A stretch of 64,000 nt of DNA from Candidatus Eremiobacterota bacterium (GCA_031082125.1 JAVHLM010000015.1:42698-106697); one strand, 5' to 3'. Shown: positions 33,294 through 42,817, numbered from the stretch's first letter. Notes: generated by a model from the letters alone, not told the origin. Made by a program: numbers and translations.

Positions 33294-33399
33294 GTATTTA
33301 CCGGCTCCCTTTAAAATGTTTCTCCTTTATTTTACAATAGCAGAAATATTCCTGCCATGGAGATGAGGGAATATGGCCTCTATCTGGAAAGGCGGCTTG

Positions 33400-34452
33400 T
33401 TATGCATTGACGCCCATGGAGCTCTCGAAGCGCTCCGCCAGTTCCCGGGGGTGGGGAATTTCAGCCTCGGGCCGGCCATTGAGGCCTGAGATATAATCAC
33501 GGTATTTTTCAATCAAAGCCACGAGGCCATTGCAGGAATTCTGGTGAAAAATGAGGTCCCTCATCCTGGATGCAAGGGGCATCCCCTTCAAATACCACAC
33601 CAGGTGCTTTCTTATGGTTTTCGAAGCGGAGCTTTCGCCGGCAAGCTCCCTGGCAAGGGCGATATGCCGAAGCATGACGGGGAATTTCTCCTCTGTGGCG
33701 GGTTCCTCATGGGCCAGGCCCAGGCATGCGCGGGCAGCATTTCTCAAGAGCCATGGATTTCCCATGGCGCCTCTTCCTATCATAACCGCATCACAGCCAC
33801 TCTCTCTCATCCTTGTCGCGGCGTCGGGAGGCGTTTTCACATCGCCGTTCCCGATAACGGTGACAGCAACGGTGTTCTTGACCTGGGCTACGATCTCCCA
33901 GTCGGCTTTCCCTGAAAAGCCCTGCTCGATGGTTCTCCCGTGGACGGCAAGGGCGGCGATGCCGGAGTCTTCAGCGATTTTTGAAAAAAGAAGTGCTCTT
34001 TTCGGGTCCTCACTGAATCCCATGCGCATTTTGAGCGTTACAGGGAGGGTAACGGCCTTTACGACGGCTTTCATGACTGCACCTGCCACCTCGGGCTCTC
34101 TCAGCAGGGCAGAGCCTTCACGTTGCTTGAGCACCTTTCTCACCGAGCATCCCATGTTGATGTCAATTGCCTGGGCCCCCATGTCCTCGAGGATTTTTGC
34201 GGCCTCGGCCATAAGGGAGGCATCGCGTCCCAGGATCTGCACGCTTGTGGGAGTGTCCCTCGGATCGAAGCGGAGAAGATATTTTTTCCGGGATTTTGCA
34301 TGGACAAGGCTCTGGCTGCTCACCATCTCGGCGCATGAAAGCCCCTCGTGAAAGCTTCGCACTACCAGGCGGAAGGCAAGATCGGTGACGCCTGCCATAG
34401 GGGCGAGGACTACAGGGCTTTTTATCTCAATGGGGCCTATCCTAAAGCTCAT
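33400..34452 (-). CDS. dusB: tRNA-dihydrouridine synthase
   Basis: A 350-residue FMN enzyme that reduces uridine in the tRNA D-loop. It starts with IKSPVVLAPMAGVTDLAFR (FMN-binding barrel), then AIDINMGCSVRKVLKQREG, whose Cys is the general acid; the motif normally reads NMGCPV, here GCSV. Further motifs are LKMRMGF, ALAVHGRTIEQGFSG, IGNGDV and VMIGRGAMGNPWL. The C-terminal helical tRNA-binding domain is present. I use dusB for the group; the exact Dus subtype is not decided. It follows the BON lipoprotein gene by 23 bases. Confidence 0.92.
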   Translation of the reverse strand: MSFRIGPIEIKSPVVLAPMAGVTDLAFRLVVRSFHEGLSCAEMVSSQSLVHAKSRKKYLLRFDPRDTPTSVQILGRDASLMAEAAKILEDMGAQAIDINMGCSVRKVLKQREGSALLREPEVAGAVMKAVVKAVTLPVTLKMRMGFSEDPKRALLFSKIAEDSGIAALAVHGRTIEQGFSGKADWEIVAQVKNTVAVTVIGNGDVKTPPDAATRMRESGCDAVMIGRGAMGNPWLLRNAARACLGLAHEEPATEEKFPVMLRHIALARELAGESSASKTIRKHLVWYLKGMPLASRMRDLIFHQNSCNGLVALIEKYRDYISGLNGRPEAEIPHPRELAERFESSMGVNA

Positions 34453-34475
34453 GGAAGGGGCCGATTCCGTTGCTG

Positions 34476-34802
34476 CTATTCACTTGGGGCCACCTGGAGG
34501 TTATTCACCACCTTGTTGATACCCCTGGTCTTGAGGGCAATGGCTTCCGCCCTTTTCTTCGCTTCCTCGGAGTTTACGGTGCCGGTGAGGGTTGCGGTGT
34601 CGTTCTGGACAGTCACCTGGATTCCTGCCGAGGCGAGCTCGGGGTCAGTGTTCAGGGCTGACTTGAGAGCCGTCACATGGGAAGTGTCCAGCGGCTGGAT
34701 GCTGCTCGGGGGCTGAGGCGGCGGGGCACAGCCTCCGGTCATGGCCATAAGGGTGAGGAGCGCTCCTGCGAAAAGTATCATAAGGCTCAATGCAATTCTC
34801 AT
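34476..34802 (-). CDS. BON-domain lipoprotein
   Basis: A 108-residue exported protein. A signal peptide (IALSLMILFAGALLTLMAM) ends at TGGC, a lipobox-like site, followed by a short Pro-rich linker (APPPQPPSS). Residues 40-105 are a single BON domain (ALKSALNTDPELASAGIQV, then TLTGTVNSEEAKKRAEAIA), a small fold that binds phospholipid or glycans at membranes in OsmY-like proteins. ATG 34802 has a near-perfect AAGGAGG at 6 bases; two upstream ATGs in frame are unlikely. It sits between the tubulin-like gene and dusB. Confidence 0.82.
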   Translation of the reverse strand: MRIALSLMILFAGALLTLMAMTGGCAPPPQPPSSIQPLDTSHVTALKSALNTDPELASAGIQVTVQNDTATLTGTVNSEEAKKRAEAIALKTRGINKVVNNLQVAPSE

Positions 34803-34843
34803 CAGATTCCTCCTTGATTCCATGTGGATTTCCCGGGACGGCA

Positions 34844-37249
34844 TCAGGGTGAGCTTTTCACCGTGAGGACAGGCTCCCCTTCATCATTCCCTCCTTTTTC
34901 GCCGGAGAGGTTGAACTGGTGCCTTTTCTGCAGGGCTGCCGCCTGCGCGGGCCATTTGCTCCCTTTGAGATCCTTTACGGTGATCCCGGCATAGTGCGCC
35001 AGGGCTGAAATCCTGCTCTCATCGCATATGTCGGCGCACTCAAGCATGGCATTCCCCAGGGCGTCCAGCTTCTTCACCAGCCTCATTGACGCTTCGGACT
35101 GAGGATAGGTTCCCTCGTGGAATGCCACGGTTGTTCGTATCCGCATGTTTTCGCCTTTCAGCAGCGGTGCCAGCCGCGGGGCTGCGCGCTGGAGAAGCTG
35201 TTCAATCAACGAGTCCTGTGCTCCTTCGGTACAGAGCTCATTGAAGAACTCCACCACCGGTTTTTCGCTAATCTGGTTAAAACACTGCCTTGCCTTGGAG
35301 GAGAGGGCTTCCAGGGCGTTATTCCTGAGGTCTCTGAGGATGCGCTTGTTGGAGAGATCGACAAGATCCAAAGGGATAAGGGAGAGCATCGAGGAGATCA
35401 CTTCAGTGATGGTCTTCTCCTCGCTCCCTGTATTATCCTGGTATATGGCTTCCAGGGCGTTCCCCTTCACAAAGGAGATGGTGAGGGGATCACCCAGTGG
35501 CGGGAAAAACTCCTCCTCGTTGAGCTGCTTCGAGAGGAGATCATAAACTTCAATGAGGGAGTCCACAGGTTCCCGGTACTGTGAGAGGAATTCACGCATG
35601 AGATGGTAATACTCAAGGCCCGATGTGAGAATGTGAAGAAGAAGGCGCTCGGCAAAGGACAGCTCCGAGACTTTCCAGAGCTTTTCAAAAAGAGCGTGAA
35701 ACTTCGCCTTGTGCAGGAAAAAGAGAGGCGTTTTCACGAGCTTTTTCAGCGCTCTGCCAAGGGCCACCCGCTCTCTTTCCAGCTCGTCAATCTTCAGGGC
35801 GCTTGCCTGTATCCTGTTTTCCACCTGCTTGGTAGCCCTGTTGCAGAATGAGGTCAGGGAGGCAAGAGCCCCTTTCAGCTTTAAAAGCCCCACGTGGCTG
35901 TCACTCGCCATCTCCAGCAGAAGCCGGGAGATCTCTTTTTTGTGGAGTGACCCCATCTCTTTCATCTTCATGTTGAGGGTCGATGACGACTCGTTCAGCT
36001 CCTCTGCGGAGAGCCTGCGGTATTCTTCGTCAAACTTCTCGGCAAGGTCATCCTTTCTGGAGGTCTCAATAAGCTCCTTGAGCTGCCGTCCCAGGTGCCA
36101 TGCTGTCTCCTTGGGCTTCCCCATTCTCCTGGAGAACTCCTCGTCGGCCTTCTCGGGGTTTTTTATCTCCATGATGCGGAAGAACTTCCTGAGGGCCTCG
36201 TCGGTCTGGGAGGCGGCCTCTTTTCTCCCCCACATCTGGAGGGCCCTCAGGCTCAGCCTCCTTGAGCACCATTCAATGATTTCCCTGTGGGGAAAGAGAA
36301 GCTCCGCCATGCCGAAGGTAATAAGGGGAAGATCGAGGTAGAGGCTGAGCTGATCCCTTGTGCTTTTCAGGTATGGCGAGAAAAAAGGATCAAGCTCCAT
36401 GGACAGGTAGCTCTGAAGAAGCTGCATGGCCTCCTCGTCCTCCTCTTCTCCAGGGGAGAGAGGAAGCACGTAAGCGAGGTGAAAGGGTTTTCCCGGCGCA
36501 GGGCAGGGCACACCGGGCAGGGCCTGCATGCTCCTGCCGGCATAGAGGGACTGAAGCTCCTCAAGGGCGGCACCCATCACGGCATATTGATCGTCCGTAA
36601 GGCACAGGGGCCTGCCGGGCTGTTCCATTGGATAGAGAAGGAGGGAGATGATTCTCACAGGCCCTTCAATATTCCCCGTCTCCTCCCTGAGCAGCGTCGC
36701 CATATCCCAAAGAATCCCCGTGGAAGATGACTCCCAGAGGGAAGAGATGATATAGACCGTCACCCCCTCGTCAATGGGGATGTTCAGGGCCTCTGCCGCG
36801 CTCTTCCTCGTAAGTGGGGAGGTTATCGCCGCGAGATGCCTGCGGCAGAGCGCCCTCAGGCCCTCTATATGTTGATAAAAGGCCATGCGGTAATGATGCC
36901 TGGTAATGCCGCCGCCTGCCGCGCTTTTCCCCGGCCCCTCCTCCGGGCAAGAACCCGGCGGGGCCTGGAAGCTTTCAGAGCCATCATAGAACAGCTGGAC
37001 CGCTGGTGAACTCTGGGAGTGCGCGCTGCCAAGAGATATAAACTGGAAAAGCGGAGGCTCTTCCGCCGGCGGGAACCTTTTTTTCACCAGATCCATGAGG
37101 GCACCCACGGTTCTGCCGCCGTATTCGCCAAGGCCGATGAAAAGTGTGGGGCTCACTCCCCTGTAAGAATATGAAGATGGTGTGCTCTTTTTCAAGGTGT
37201 TCTCTGCCTCTTGTAAGGATGGGGAGCTAGGGAAGCTCCCGGGCCGCAC
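34844..37249 (-). CDS. large tubulin-like (Tubulin_2-type) protein with lost nucleotide loop
   Basis: An 801-residue protein. The N-terminus has SPTLFIGLGEYGGRTVGAL (residues 33-51), a FtsZ/tubulin-like first glycine loop (GLGxxG). VTVYIISSLWESSSTGILWDMATLL (164-187, given in two pieces here: VTVYIISSLWESS, then STGILWDMATLL) aligns with the loop that in tubulin-like proteins reads GGGTGSG, so that motif is lost. ITFGMAELLFPHREIIEW is typical of large bacterial tubulin-like proteins. The second half is mainly helical. GTP binding or polymerisation is doubtful. The start is uncertain: GTG 37249 has no good ribosome binding site. It overlaps the response regulator gene by 23 bases. Confidence 0.6.
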   Translation of the reverse strand: MRPGSFPSSPSLQEAENTLKKSTPSSYSYRGVSPTLFIGLGEYGGRTVGALMDLVKKRFPPAEEPPLFQFISLGSAHSQSSPAVQLFYDGSESFQAPPGSCPEEGPGKSAAGGGITRHHYRMAFYQHIEGLRALCRRHLAAITSPLTRKSAAEALNIPIDEGVTVYIISSLWESSSTGILWDMATLLREETGNIEGPVRIISLLLYPMEQPGRPLCLTDDQYAVMGAALEELQSLYAGRSMQALPGVPCPAPGKPFHLAYVLPLSPGEEEDEEAMQLLQSYLSMELDPFFSPYLKSTRDQLSLYLDLPLITFGMAELLFPHREIIEWCSRRLSLRALQMWGRKEAASQTDEALRKFFRIMEIKNPEKADEEFSRRMGKPKETAWHLGRQLKELIETSRKDDLAEKFDEEYRRLSAEELNESSSTLNMKMKEMGSLHKKEISRLLLEMASDSHVGLLKLKGALASLTSFCNRATKQVENRIQASALKIDELERERVALGRALKKLVKTPLFFLHKAKFHALFEKLWKVSELSFAERLLLHILTSGLEYYHLMREFLSQYREPVDSLIEVYDLLSKQLNEEEFFPPLGDPLTISFVKGNALEAIYQDNTGSEEKTITEVISSMLSLIPLDLVDLSNKRILRDLRNNALEALSSKARQCFNQISEKPVVEFFNELCTEGAQDSLIEQLLQRAAPRLAPLLKGENMRIRTTVAFHEGTYPQSEASMRLVKKLDALGNAMLECADICDESRISALAHYAGITVKDLKGSKWPAQAAALQKRHQFNLSGEKGGNDEGEPVLTVKSSP

Positions 37250-37622
37250 GGTGCTCTATAAGGTTTTTTATCTCATCGAGCAGGAGGGTGTGCTCAAAGG
37301 GCTTCATTATGAAGCTCGTGGCGCCGTCATGAATCTCCTTGAGGGACTCCACGTCGGCTTCCTTGGCCGTGAGCAGTATTATGGGGACTTTTTTGGTGCC
37401 GGGAATTGTCCTGAGCTTCTTGCGCAGCTCATATCCGTCCATTTCCGGCATCAGGATATCGGATATCACCAGGTGATAGGAATTGTTTTCAGCCTTTACC
37501 AGCGCCTCGCTCCCGCTGTTCACCATGTCAACCTCGTAATTTTCCATCTCGAGGTAAAGCTTCAAGGACCTGGCGAAGTCCTTTTCATCGTCAACGAGGA
37601 GAAGTCTCTTTTTCTCTTCCAT
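37227..37622 (-). CDS. single-domain response regulator (CheY-like)
   Basis: A 131-residue receiver domain with no output domain. The acidic pair is in LLLVDDEKDF, the phospho-acceptor Asp in LVISDILMPEMDGYEL, the switch Thr in ILLTAKEAD and the Lys in FIMKPFEHT. A small regulator of this type acts by binding a partner protein. The gene follows two PilT genes and overlaps the tubulin-like gene, which suggests that it controls the pilus ATPases or the tubulin-like protein (PilG/PilH-like role); this is inference. CAAGGAAAGGACAGAATTC precedes ATG 37622. Confidence 0.93.
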   Translation of the reverse strand: MEEKKRLLLVDDEKDFARSLKLYLEMENYEVDMVNSGSEALVKAENNSYHLVISDILMPEMDGYELRKKLRTIPGTKKVPIILLTAKEADVESLKEIHDGATSFIMKPFEHTLLLDEIKNLIEHRAARELP

Positions 37623-37741
37623 TGAATTCTGTCCTTTCCTTGCGGGGATTTCGCACCCGGAGCATGCTACTTACCATATCTTTGACATAGGTTTCCTCCA
37701 GTCCTTCAACATTCCCGGCAGTGAAGCCCGGCATCTTCGCG

Positions 37742-39043
37742 TCACTGCAGAAGGCCTGCCCTTTTGAACACGCTCATGTCATTGGCCCTTAAAAGAGCGT
37801 CCTCCTTCTTGATGATGCCGTTTTTCACAAAGTCCACCAGCACGGTGTCCATGGACTGCATCCCCTCGCTTTTTCCCATCGTGATGAATGACGGGATCTG
37901 GGTGGTCTTGCCTTCGCGGATAATATTGGAGAGGCCCGTATTGGCGATAAGTATCTCAATGGCCGCTGTTCTTCCCTTTCCGTCAGCCGTTTTCAGCAGC
38001 TGCTGCGCAATAATGGCCCTGAGGGACTGCGAGAGCTGGAGGCGTACCTGCTCCTGCTGCTTGGCGGGGAATACGTCGATCATCCTGTCAATCGTCTTTG
38101 TGGCGTTGTTGGTATGGAGCGTGCCCATGACGAGCACTCCCATCTGCGCTGCCGTGAGGGCCAGCGAGATTGTCTCCAGGTCGCGCAGCTCGCCCACGAG
38201 AATCACGTCGGGATCCTCCCTGAGGGCGGCCCTGAGGGCATCGGCAAATGAGAGGGTGTGATGGCCCACTTCGCGGTGGGTGATGAGGCAGTTGATCGAT
38301 TGATGGGTGAACTCCACGGGGTCCTCGATGGTGATGATGTGGCCTTTCTTGTTCCTGTTGATGTGGTTTATCATCGAGGCCATCGTGGTGCTCTTCCCTG
38401 AGCCCGTGGGCCCAGTAACGAGGATGATGCCTTTTCTTGACATGGAAATGGACTTGATCACCTCGGGAAGCCTCAGCTCGTCTGCCGTGGGGATCTTGCT
38501 GGGGATAATCCTGAAGACCCCGCCTATTCCCCGGTGGTGCTTAAGAAAGTTTGCCCTGAACCGGGCTACATCCTTTATCTCGTAAGCAAAATCCAGGTTC
38601 CCGCACTCGTTGAAGGTCTGCCTCTGCGAGTCGTTGATAAGCCCGTAAAGGCAGCGTTCCGCTGTATCCTTCGTGATATTCTCCATGTTCACAAATGCCA
38701 TGTCTCCCTTGATGCGGTATATGGGGGGGGAGCCTGTCTCGAAGTGGAGGTCTGAAGCCCCGATTTCCACCATTTTAGTAAGGAGGGCCTTCATGGAGAA
38801 CTCCGGGAAGGTGAGATCGATGGTCTTTCTTGCTTCCTTCACGGGGACGATAAGGGGCATCATGTGCTCCTCGGCCGCGGCTTCATGCGGCGGGGCCGTA
38901 TGAGCCGGCTCATGGTGGGCCGTGGGTTCCGGCGCCCTGCTCTCAGCGGCGGCAGTCAGCGTCTCGTCCTGGATCGGCAGTGTGGAGGAGCCCTCCGCGG
39001 GGCCATCCTTCTGGAAATTCTTGAATTTGGAGAAAAACTTCAT
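37742..39043 (-). CDS. PilT-type pilus retraction ATPase (copy 1)
   Basis: A 433-residue PilT. A Pro/Ala-rich, disordered N-terminal extension of about 70 residues precedes the PAS-like N-domain and the ATPase core. Motifs are ASDLHFETGSPP, Walker A GPTGSGKSTTMASM, Asp box IITIEDPVEF, Walker B DPDVILVGELRDLETI and an intact His box LVMGTLHTNNATKT. The C-terminal region has NTGLSNIIREGKT, equivalent to the AIRNLIRE motif of PilT needed for retraction. It lies 14 bases after PilT copy 2. A spacer of 119 bases separates it from the response regulator gene. Confidence 0.95.
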   Translation of the reverse strand: MKFFSKFKNFQKDGPAEGSSTLPIQDETLTAAAESRAPEPTAHHEPAHTAPPHEAAAEEHMMPLIVPVKEARKTIDLTFPEFSMKALLTKMVEIGASDLHFETGSPPIYRIKGDMAFVNMENITKDTAERCLYGLINDSQRQTFNECGNLDFAYEIKDVARFRANFLKHHRGIGGVFRIIPSKIPTADELRLPEVIKSISMSRKGIILVTGPTGSGKSTTMASMINHINRNKKGHIITIEDPVEFTHQSINCLITHREVGHHTLSFADALRAALREDPDVILVGELRDLETISLALTAAQMGVLVMGTLHTNNATKTIDRMIDVFPAKQQEQVRLQLSQSLRAIIAQQLLKTADGKGRTAAIEILIANTGLSNIIREGKTTQIPSFITMGKSEGMQSMDTVLVDFVKNGIIKKEDALLRANDMSVFKRAGLLQ

Positions 39044-39057
39044 GTCCGTTCCCGCCT

Positions 39058-40104
39058 TTACTGGAATTGTTGAGGATCAACGCATCTCTCGAAGGCCTCG
39101 TCCCTGGTGATAAGGCCCTGTTCCAGGAGCTCCCTGAGAGAGATGTCCATCATCTGCATGCCGTGCTTCTTGCCCATCTGCATCACCGACGTAAGCTGGT
39201 AGTTCTTGCCATCCCGGATCATGTTGGCGACGCTGGGATTTGAGAAGAGCAGCTCGTAGGCGCATACCCTCCCGGTTCCATCGGCCTTGGGAATGAGCTG
39301 CTGCGATACAATCCCCCTGATTGACTCGGAGAACATCGTCCTTATCTGGGACTGCTGGTCCGAGGGGAAGGCGTCAATGATCCTGTCGATGGTCTGTATG
39401 GCATTGTTGGTATTAAGGGTGCCGAAGACCAGGTGGCCTGTCTCTGCGGCAGTGATGGCAAGCTGGATAGTCTCCAGGTCGCGCATCTCGCCGATCATGA
39501 TCACGTCGGGGTCCTCACGGAGAGCTCCCTTGAGGGCCAGGTTGAAGGAAGAGACGTGCATGCCTAGCTGCCGCTGGATGACCAGTGAATTCTTGTTCTC
39601 GTGAACATATTCAATTGGATCCTCCACGGTAATAATGTGGAGTGAGCGCTCTTCATTGATGATGTCGATAAGGCATGCAAGGGTGGAGGTTTTCCCGCAG
39701 CCGCTGGGGCCCGTGACCAGCACAAGGCCCTGGTGGAAATGGGTGAGGTTTCTCATCACCTCGGGAAAGCCAAGGGACTGAAGCGTGGGGATGGCCGTGG
39801 GGATCCACCGGAATACCAGGTTGAGGCCGTTCTTCTGGAAGAAGGAATTGGAGCGGAAGCGGTGTCCCAGCGCTTCTGAGCGGTAAATGAAATCCACGCT
39901 CGTGTTCCTGAAAAGGGCTTCCTTATCCTCGTTGGAGAGAATCTCCAGAGCCATTTCCCTTACATTGTCGGGAGGCAGGGGCGGGGCATCGGTGAGCTCG
40001 AGCTGCCCATGGATCCTTATCATGGGGCAGAATCCCGAAGCAAGGTGGAGGTCAGACCCGCTCACCTTGATCATTGCATCCAGATACTTGTCTACAGCTT
40101 TCAT
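39058..40104 (-). CDS. PilT-type ATPase (copy 2) without His-box histidine
   Basis: A 348-residue PilT-like ATPase of standard length. Motifs are GSDLHLASGFCP, Walker A GPSGCGKTSTLACL, Asp box IITVEDPIEYV, Walker B DPDVIMIGEMRDLETI and the C-terminal SNPSVANMIRDGKN. The His box reads VFGTLNTNNAIQT: Asn231 replaces the His that is nearly invariant in PilT/PilB and involved in hydrolysis coupling. Such a copy could be a modulating subunit like PilU. It starts 26 bases after the GH38 gene with AGGAGCTGATCTCT in front and precedes copy 1 by 14 bases. Confidence 0.94.
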   Translation of the reverse strand: MKAVDKYLDAMIKVSGSDLHLASGFCPMIRIHGQLELTDAPPLPPDNVREMALEILSNEDKEALFRNTSVDFIYRSEALGHRFRSNSFFQKNGLNLVFRWIPTAIPTLQSLGFPEVMRNLTHFHQGLVLVTGPSGCGKTSTLACLIDIINEERSLHIITVEDPIEYVHENKNSLVIQRQLGMHVSSFNLALKGALREDPDVIMIGEMRDLETIQLAITAAETGHLVFGTLNTNNAIQTIDRIIDAFPSDQQSQIRTMFSESIRGIVSQQLIPKADGTGRVCAYELLFSNPSVANMIRDGKNYQLTSVMQMGKKHGMQMMDISLRELLEQGLITRDEAFERCVDPQQFQ

Positions 40105-40130
40105 AGAGATCAGCTCCTGTTCCTGCAGTA

Positions 40131-42743
40131 TTATTGTCTTTCAATCTCCAGGGTGATGATTTTCTTCGGGTCCACGTTGAATGGCCTGTCAATGGCATTG
40201 AGGGTGCCTGTCCTCTCCTCGTTGAGCGTCACATGGTAATATCCTTTTGCCGGAAAGCCGCAGGCCAGGGTTCCGTCCAGGGGTTTTCCTGACGGATTAT
40301 GGAGCCGCAGGATAATGCTGTCGTTGTGCTCACCTTTCTTGAATGCTGAAATGAGGAGCGTTTCGGGCTTTACCGAGAGATAGCTGCGCGAGGGGGGCAG
40401 CGCGCCCTTATGCCTGCTGGTGAAGGTGCCCCGGAGGGGGACGTCAAAACAGAGCGCCTGTGCGGAAAAATGCTCGGGCTCCCGTGAGGCCTCGGCTATG
40501 ACCAGGCTATAGCTGAAACGGAATTCATCGATGCACTGCGCGAGCGGCGTGGGTATCTTAGGTCCTGCCTCGACGCCTCTCCCTATGATGTCATGCCGCG
40601 AGAGCCATCCCACGGAGCGGATAAGAGTCATGATCACCTGGAGGCGCTTGCTCCCCCTGTGAATCTCCACTTCCGGGATACCCTTGTTGAAGAGGGCCAG
40701 TGAATGCGCCGCATCCCTGAGAAGAAGGAGGCGTCCCTGGGGAAAAGTTCTGGCAGGCTCTTCGATCCATCCTCCAGAGGAGGGCCTCGAGAGGCTCCTG
40801 GTCACAAGATCAAAGGGAGCCTCTGCCGTTGCCGTGAGCTTCCCTTCCCCGATTTCGAGCGGGAAGACCACCTTGAGGCGGTGATCGCGAGCGTTGTTTT
40901 TCAAGTGAAGAGAGAAGTCGATCCTCTCCAGGCCTTCAAAGAGAGAGACCCTGAGCGAGAAGGGGCACTCCTGGAGGGTGGCGCTTCTGGACTTCCTGTC
41001 AGGGGCAAGCCCCTCGGGAAGGGCAAGCAGGCCCTTGATCTCTATGGTTTTCTGCACCGGGCCGTCGGCGACAAGCGAGCACGTGAGATCTCTCAAGGGA
41101 TCCTTGAGGACCATATCGCCGGGAAGGGGTGAGAAATTGTATTCGTCACCGCAGTCGGCCTCGTCCATGAATCCCGAGAGATAGGGGAACTTCCTGCCGG
41201 TGCGCTTTTCCACCGCGTAAAGCCTGTCGATGGGGTTCCATCCCACCTCATAAAAGCGGTTCTCTATGGCAAGCTCTTCCTTTTCCTGCGGAGGTGGCTG
41301 CGGCTCTCCCGGTTGCTCTTTCGAGGGGACCAGGTAGAAGGTCCTGTAGCCCATGGGGGGCATCTCTCCGGCGGTAAAGGCATAATTCCTCTCTTCGACG
41401 GGATCTCTCGACATGTGGGGATAGGAGCCCTCCTGCTCCGTCTTGCCGGTGAGCTGCAGCGGATGCTCCTCTCCCTTCTCATCGACGAGGCAGAGGGCTT
41501 CAGGGAGGTTCTGGCATGCGAGCTTGATCTGCACGGGCTCCGTTCTTGTGTAGGGGAGGGAGTTGAAGATCACGAGGGTCTCCCCCTCAGGAATGTTTTC
41601 CTGCAGGGTGGAAACGGCATCGCACATCAGGGACATTGACTCGTTCCTGATGTAGTTTCCCAGCTGCTTGACCTTGTGGAACCGCATGATGTTCTCTTCA
41701 AAGACCTCGTCGGTGCCACAGCCGCATATGCTGTCATGGGCATGATTCTGAAGGAGCAGCTCCCACGCCATGAGCAGAGCCCTGTGCGGGTAAGCATTCC
41801 CTTCCAGGTGGCTCAATGTGGCAAGGGGCTCGGCCCAGTGGGCCAGGAGGTTCTCTATGGCATGGTTCATCAGCTTGAGCTTCATCCTGGTGGAAAGCAC
41901 ACCGGAGAGAATGGGAAAATGGCGCGAGTCTCTCAGCTCGCCTTCAAGTGTGGGGAAATGCCGGCTGTCCTCCTTTTTCACCGCCAGGGAATATTCCTCA
42001 AAACCGGAGATCCTGATGGAGCTGAAGAGGTTCTTCCCGGCGAGGGAGCGGACCACCTCGACTACATGGGGCTGGGGCCAGTGGTGATCGCCGCCATGAT
42101 TGAGGAGCACATTCCCTGTTGAGAGAAAAGGCTGAAGGTAGCGCACTTCCCGGAGCACACGGCTCTCTGCCACGGCAGTTTCCTGGGGCAGGTAGCCCAG
42201 GTTGTTGTAAGCGAGAAGCTGTACCGTGGCGAGCACTTCAGTGCCGTCGCTCCCCTTCCATCGGTATTCCGATTTCCGGGGCTGATCGCCTATACCCCTG
42301 GTGAAGATGGCATGATCAATGCCAAATCCTTTGAGGATCTGCGGCAGTTGGGAGATATGGCCGAAGGAGTCGGGCACGTAGCCGATTTTCATTACTTTGC
42401 CGAAGTAGTCAGCCATTTTATGCCCGATGAGGAGGTTCCTCACCAGGGCTTCACCGCTTACCAGGTATTCATCGGGGAGCGTGTACCAGGGCCCCACCAG
42501 GAGGCGCCCTTCCCTTACCAGCTTCTCGATGCGCTCTTCGTGCTCCGGGTAATAGTCAAGGTAATCCTTCAGTATTACGGCCTGGCCGTCAAGCACGAAG
42601 GCATGGTATTCCTTGTCATGCTCCATAGCCTCGACAAGGCTCAGGAGCATATCGGTGAGCTTTTTCCTGAAAATCTCGTAGGGAACATACCACTCCCTAT
42701 CCCAGTGGGTGTGGGGCACAATAAATACGGAAAGTGATTCCAT
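40131..42743 (-). CDS. GH38 alpha-mannosidase
   Basis: An 870-residue family-38 glycoside hydrolase that removes alpha-linked mannose. The N-terminal catalytic domain has VPHTHWDREWYVPYE (zinc-binding His and Asp), GYVPDSFGHISQLPQIL (the Asp is the nucleophile in this family) and LLNHGGDHHWPQP; NHAHDSICGCGTDEV is the third metal motif. The C-terminal two thirds hold the beta-sandwich domains. It has no signal peptide, so it probably acts in the cytosol on imported oligosaccharides or on internal mannosylated compounds. ATG 42743 follows AGGAGGTGGCC. Confidence 0.95.
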   Translation of the reverse strand: MESLSVFIVPHTHWDREWYVPYEIFRKKLTDMLLSLVEAMEHDKEYHAFVLDGQAVILKDYLDYYPEHEERIEKLVREGRLLVGPWYTLPDEYLVSGEALVRNLLIGHKMADYFGKVMKIGYVPDSFGHISQLPQILKGFGIDHAIFTRGIGDQPRKSEYRWKGSDGTEVLATVQLLAYNNLGYLPQETAVAESRVLREVRYLQPFLSTGNVLLNHGGDHHWPQPHVVEVVRSLAGKNLFSSIRISGFEEYSLAVKKEDSRHFPTLEGELRDSRHFPILSGVLSTRMKLKLMNHAIENLLAHWAEPLATLSHLEGNAYPHRALLMAWELLLQNHAHDSICGCGTDEVFEENIMRFHKVKQLGNYIRNESMSLMCDAVSTLQENIPEGETLVIFNSLPYTRTEPVQIKLACQNLPEALCLVDEKGEEHPLQLTGKTEQEGSYPHMSRDPVEERNYAFTAGEMPPMGYRTFYLVPSKEQPGEPQPPPQEKEELAIENRFYEVGWNPIDRLYAVEKRTGRKFPYLSGFMDEADCGDEYNFSPLPGDMVLKDPLRDLTCSLVADGPVQKTIEIKGLLALPEGLAPDRKSRSATLQECPFSLRVSLFEGLERIDFSLHLKNNARDHRLKVVFPLEIGEGKLTATAEAPFDLVTRSLSRPSSGGWIEEPARTFPQGRLLLLRDAAHSLALFNKGIPEVEIHRGSKRLQVIMTLIRSVGWLSRHDIIGRGVEAGPKIPTPLAQCIDEFRFSYSLVIAEASREPEHFSAQALCFDVPLRGTFTSRHKGALPPSRSYLSVKPETLLISAFKKGEHNDSIILRLHNPSGKPLDGTLACGFPAKGYYHVTLNEERTGTLNAIDRPFNVDPKKIITLEIERQ

Positions 42744-42817
42744 GGCCACCTCCTGGAATTGGCTTCTTGCAGGCAGTTATTCAAGAGTCATCATCAGAGG
42801 TCCGTTCGGCAAAGGGT

